This document shows positions 61,453 to 64,000 of a stretch of DNA of 64,000 bases, piece after piece. The position numbers were made by a program, and so were the translations under genes. Under the pieces are notes generated by a model. It did no database searches. It saw nothing but the letters and a program-made list of their open reading frames with translations, and was not told the DNA's origin. Source of the DNA: Fusarium oxysporum f. sp. lycopersici 4287. Its lineage: Eukaryota > Ascomycota > Sordariomycetes > Hypocreales > Nectriaceae. The stretch is from contig NC_030991.1 in assembly GCF_000149955.1 (NCBI RefSeq), positions 628,865-692,864 on the forward strand, given 5' to 3'. Position 1 is the stretch's first letter. Each line of letters starts with the position of its first letter.

Positions 61453-63314
61453 ACGTACATGATAAGCAAGTGGGCCATCCAAGTAAGTGGGCCAAAAATC
61501 CCTCACCTTGCAACATTTCTATCTGATCAGATAATTCTCAACCACCAAGCATGTCGAACTCTTCTACTGAGGCTAGAATGCTTCTTGCACTTCAGGCCCT
61601 TCAAAATAACCCCAAACTAAGTGTCCGACGCGCTGCAGATACATATGAAGTTCCTCGTAATACCTTACGTCGCCGCCAGAATGGCATTCAATCACGACGC
61701 GATACTACCCAGAAATCACGCAGACTATCTAATCTAGAAGAAGAAATAGTAGTTCACTTTATTCTCGACCTAGATTCGCGAGGGTTTCCTCCGCGACATT
61801 CTTTTATTGAAGAAATGGCCAATTCTCTCCTCGCTGACCGCAAGGCGCCACCCGTCGGCAAGCGCTGGGCTCATAACTTCGTTAAACGACAACCAGAGCT
61901 CAAGACGCATTTCTTTCGTAAATATGACTACCAGAGGGCCAAATGCGAAGATCCAACTATTATTCGCAACTGGTTTAAGCTCGTACAGAACACAATCGGC
62001 GAAGTATGGTATCCAATCAGAGGATATCTGGAACTTTGATGAGACTGGCTTTATGATGGGTGTTATCTCAAGCGGCATGGTCGTCACAGGTTCAGAAAGG
62101 CTTGGAAGACCAAAATCAGTGCAGCCTGGGAATCGTGAATGGATTACAGTCATTCAAGCGATTAATGCGGAAGGCTGGGCGATCGAGCCGTTTATCATTG
62201 GAGCGGGCCAATATCACCTTGCCAACGGGCATGAAGAACCTACCCTCCCAAACGGCTGGGTTATTGCAACGAGCCAAAATGGCTGGACAAATAATGAACT
62301 AGGTCTTGAGTGGCTAAAGCACTTCAACCAATGCACAACTGACCGATCAGTTGGTTCTTATCGTCTTCTGATCCTTGATGGCCACGAAAGTCACCACTCC
62401 GTCGCTTTTGAGAAATATTGCCAGGAGAATAATATCATCACGCTCTGTATTCCGGCTCATGCGTCTCATCTACTTCAGCCTCTTGATATCGGGTGCTTTG
62501 GGCCACTAAAGAAGGCATATGGTTGAGAAATAGAGCATCTGATCAGATGCTCTATAACCTATATTTCGAAGACCGAGTTCTTTCCCGCCTTCCACGCCGC
62601 CTTCCAAGCCACTATAACCGAAAAAAATATGAAAGGGGGTTTTAGAGGAGCTGGGCTTGCTCCTTTTAACCCGGAAAGCGTGATCTCAAAGCTTGATATG
62701 AAGCTGCGGACTCCAACGCCTTCCGAGGAGGTTGCTGAACCTTTAACCCCATGGGTTTCAAAGACCCCAAAGACAGTTCTTGAGGTCCAATCTCAATCTG
62801 CCTACTTACAGAAACGAATCAGAAGACATCATAGCAGCTCTCCAGAGTCACTTATTCAAGCTGTGAAGTGTTTTGAGAAGGGAACAAGCACAGTCATGCA
62901 TAAGCTAGCCTTAGTAGAGGCTAGGATGAATGACCTTGAACAAGCAAACAAGATACTTAGTCGACGCCAAAGGGCAAAAAGAACCCGATTACAGAAAGGA
63001 GGGGTGATGACTGCAGGGGAATCAAGGCAAGTAGTTGATCAGATGGATGTAGATGCGCAGGTAGTGGCCGAATCGTCGAGAAGTAGTGGTCAAGAAAGGT
63101 CGGCGCGACCGGGCGTTCGGCGCTGTGGTGTATGCGGAAAGGCTGGGCATAATGCCAGGACCTGTCAGGTAGTGATTGAGACGTCTAGAGGAGAGTATAG
63201 CGAGTAGTTTTAATTAATTAGATAGTTTGTGGTGTTTTTATTTTAATTTTTACCTTAAGGGTATACAAGAAGTGGTCCACTTACTTGGATGGCCCACTTG
63301 CTTATCATACACGT
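61453..63314 (+). mobile_element. Fot/pogo-type DNA transposon, copy 3 (inactive)
   Basis: 1862 bp, TIRs ACGT-CATGATAAGC/ACGTGTATGATAAGC, flanked by TA (61451-61452, 63315-63316). Iterons: GATAAGCAAGTGGGCCA and TCCAAGTAAGTGGGCCA. Plus-strand orientation, opposite to copies 1 and 2. Confidence 0.88.
61551..63207 (+). pseudogene. Transposase of pogo copy 3, frameshift and nonsense
   Basis: The frame starts well (MSNSSTEARMLLALQALQ) but shifts by 1 nt near 61998-62005, just before SAKYGIQSEDIWNFDETGFMMG, which continues in another frame. A TGA at 62524-62526 replaces the Arg codon of KKAYGREIE (C-to-T). The remainder runs to the CGVCGKAGHNARTC knuckle and GEYSE end. The catalytic motifs FDETGF, ILDGHESH and LQPLDIGCF are all still visible. 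Confidence 0.85.
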
Positions 63315-63319
63315 TAGTT

Positions 63320-63671
63320 TATTTATAATATATTAATAAGATTAATATAAAACTTAAAAGCTTATAAAATTTAACTTTAAAATTATAATAAAATGATTTT
63401 TTAAAAAGAATTATTATATATATAAATAATTATTAAATTTACTTATAGGCTTTAATTTTAATATTTTTAAGTAAGTAGGGGTAGCCTATATAAAGTACTT
63501 AATTAAGAGTTTATATAAACTGCTATAAAGAGATATAGTAGCTAGATTTATATAAGTAATTATAGTAAAATAAAAAGTAAATATAAGTTAGCTAAAAAGT
63601 AAATAAAAAAGTATACATAAAGAAGCTAAAGTTATTATAAAAAGAGCTTAAGGTTAAGATAAAGTTAGTAT
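63320..63671. other. Extremely AT-rich block
   Basis: Almost no G or C over about 340 bp, dense in ta, ttaa and ataag words. Consistent with heavily RIP-mutated transposon sequence; no gene. Confidence 0.6.
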
Positions 63672-63912
63672 TGTCACGGGTCAGGCTCGGGAATACAGGT
63701 GAACAGGGAACGCTTTAGGCGGATAGGTTCTATTGCTACGGATAGGCACTGCCGGCAGGTCAGGCTCTATTGACAAGACGTAGCTCGAGGAGCTACGTTC
63801 GGGAGCTATCTGGCGGTCGGTCAAGATCTTCTGCGATAACGTATCGCCACGTGACTGAGATCCACTTGGCCTATCGGTCTAGGGTAACCTGGTCTGGTCT
63901 TACGCTGTGACA
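63672..63912 (-). repeat. LTR (241 bp) of an element extending past the window
   Basis: Begins TGTCACGGG and ends GCTGTGACA, giving short inverted TGTCAC/GTGACA ends. Immediately to the right, gtatccccctctctag reads on the minus strand as a polypurine tract (AGAGAGGGGGA), so this would be the 3' LTR of a minus-strand element whose body lies beyond 64000. The orientation is inferred from that tract. Confidence 0.65.
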
Positions 63913-64000
63913 GTATCCCCCTCTCTAGCATCGAGCTCTGTCGAGATGGGCACTCCGTGGTCTCATCCATCAGGCCCTTTTCTGCGGTCCCGGCTTATCG
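63913..64000 (-). mobile_element. Start of the LTR-element interior (truncated by window end)
   Basis: Polypurine tract followed by about 80 bp of non-coding-looking sequence. Confidence 0.5.

Overview
The window looks like an accessory, transposon-rich segment of a filamentous ascomycete (Pezizomycotina) genome. The signs are short GT-AG introns of about 50-80 nt, Tad1-type LINEs, Fot/pogo transposases, Ty1/copia and hAT remnants, a HET-domain gene, PD-(D/E)XK_12-like proteins, and DUF3505 (OrsD-type) and RecQ-like helicase pieces that usually sit in subtelomeric or lineage-specific fungal DNA. I cannot name the species. Hypocreales or a near relative is a guess.

Layout. 1-0.95 kb: dispersed repeat. 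0.95-7.0 kb: apparently full-length Tad1-like LINE (minus strand), with both ORFs open. 7-9.5 kb: remnants, including a second copy of that LINE's 3' end. 10.0-12.2 kb: HET-domain gene. 12.7-14.0 kb: deleted DUF3505/RecQ pseudogene. 14.1-15.6 kb: PD-(D/E)XK-like gene. 16-17.5 kb: non-coding element with long terminal inverted repeats. 18.4-22.3 kb: divergent gene pair, a three-domain ubiquitin-like polyprotein and a patatin-like phospholipase with a long uncharacterised C-terminal extension. 22.4-24.4 kb: truncated copia element. 24.6-26.7 kb: polytopic membrane protein. 26.9-28.1 kb: inverted copy of the 16-17 kb repeat. 29.2-30.0 kb: five-repeat beta-propeller (lectin-like) protein. 31.2-32.8 kb: membrane-protein gene with one nonsense codon. 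33.9 kb: TPR (NLR-type) remnant. 34.8-35.3 kb: very young TRIM-like element. 35.4-37.1 kb: DUF3505 protein. 38.2-40.4 kb: membrane protein. 40.5-44.3 kb: two Fot/pogo elements in the same orientation. 44.8-47.8 kb: fragments of an R2-like (REL-endonuclease) retrotransposon, another pogo transposase and a hAT transposase. 50.1-51.4 kb: three-exon membrane protein. 51.7-57.1 kb: second Tad-like LINE with a frameshift. 57.6-59.1 kb: second PD-(D/E)XK-like gene. 59.6-60.3 kb: DUF3505 5' remnant. 61.5-63.3 kb: third Fot/pogo element. 63.7 kb to the end: edge of an LTR element.

The host-like genes (HET, patatin, ubiquitin-like protein, beta-propeller lectin, TPR remnant) belong to families often linked to fungal self/non-self recognition or defence. 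The most unusual items are the reconstructed ubiquitin-like/patatin pair with its shared 407-bp promoter, the repeated 17-bp palindromes upstream of DUF3505 genes, the paired 17-bp iterons in the pogo TIRs that change together between subfamilies, and the 479-bp TRIM-like element with a tRNA-like core. Several dead copies carry stops or lost starts explained by single C-to-T (or G-to-A) changes, consistent with repeat-induced point mutation. Exon structures were worked out by eye from splice signals and frame, and no database search was possible.
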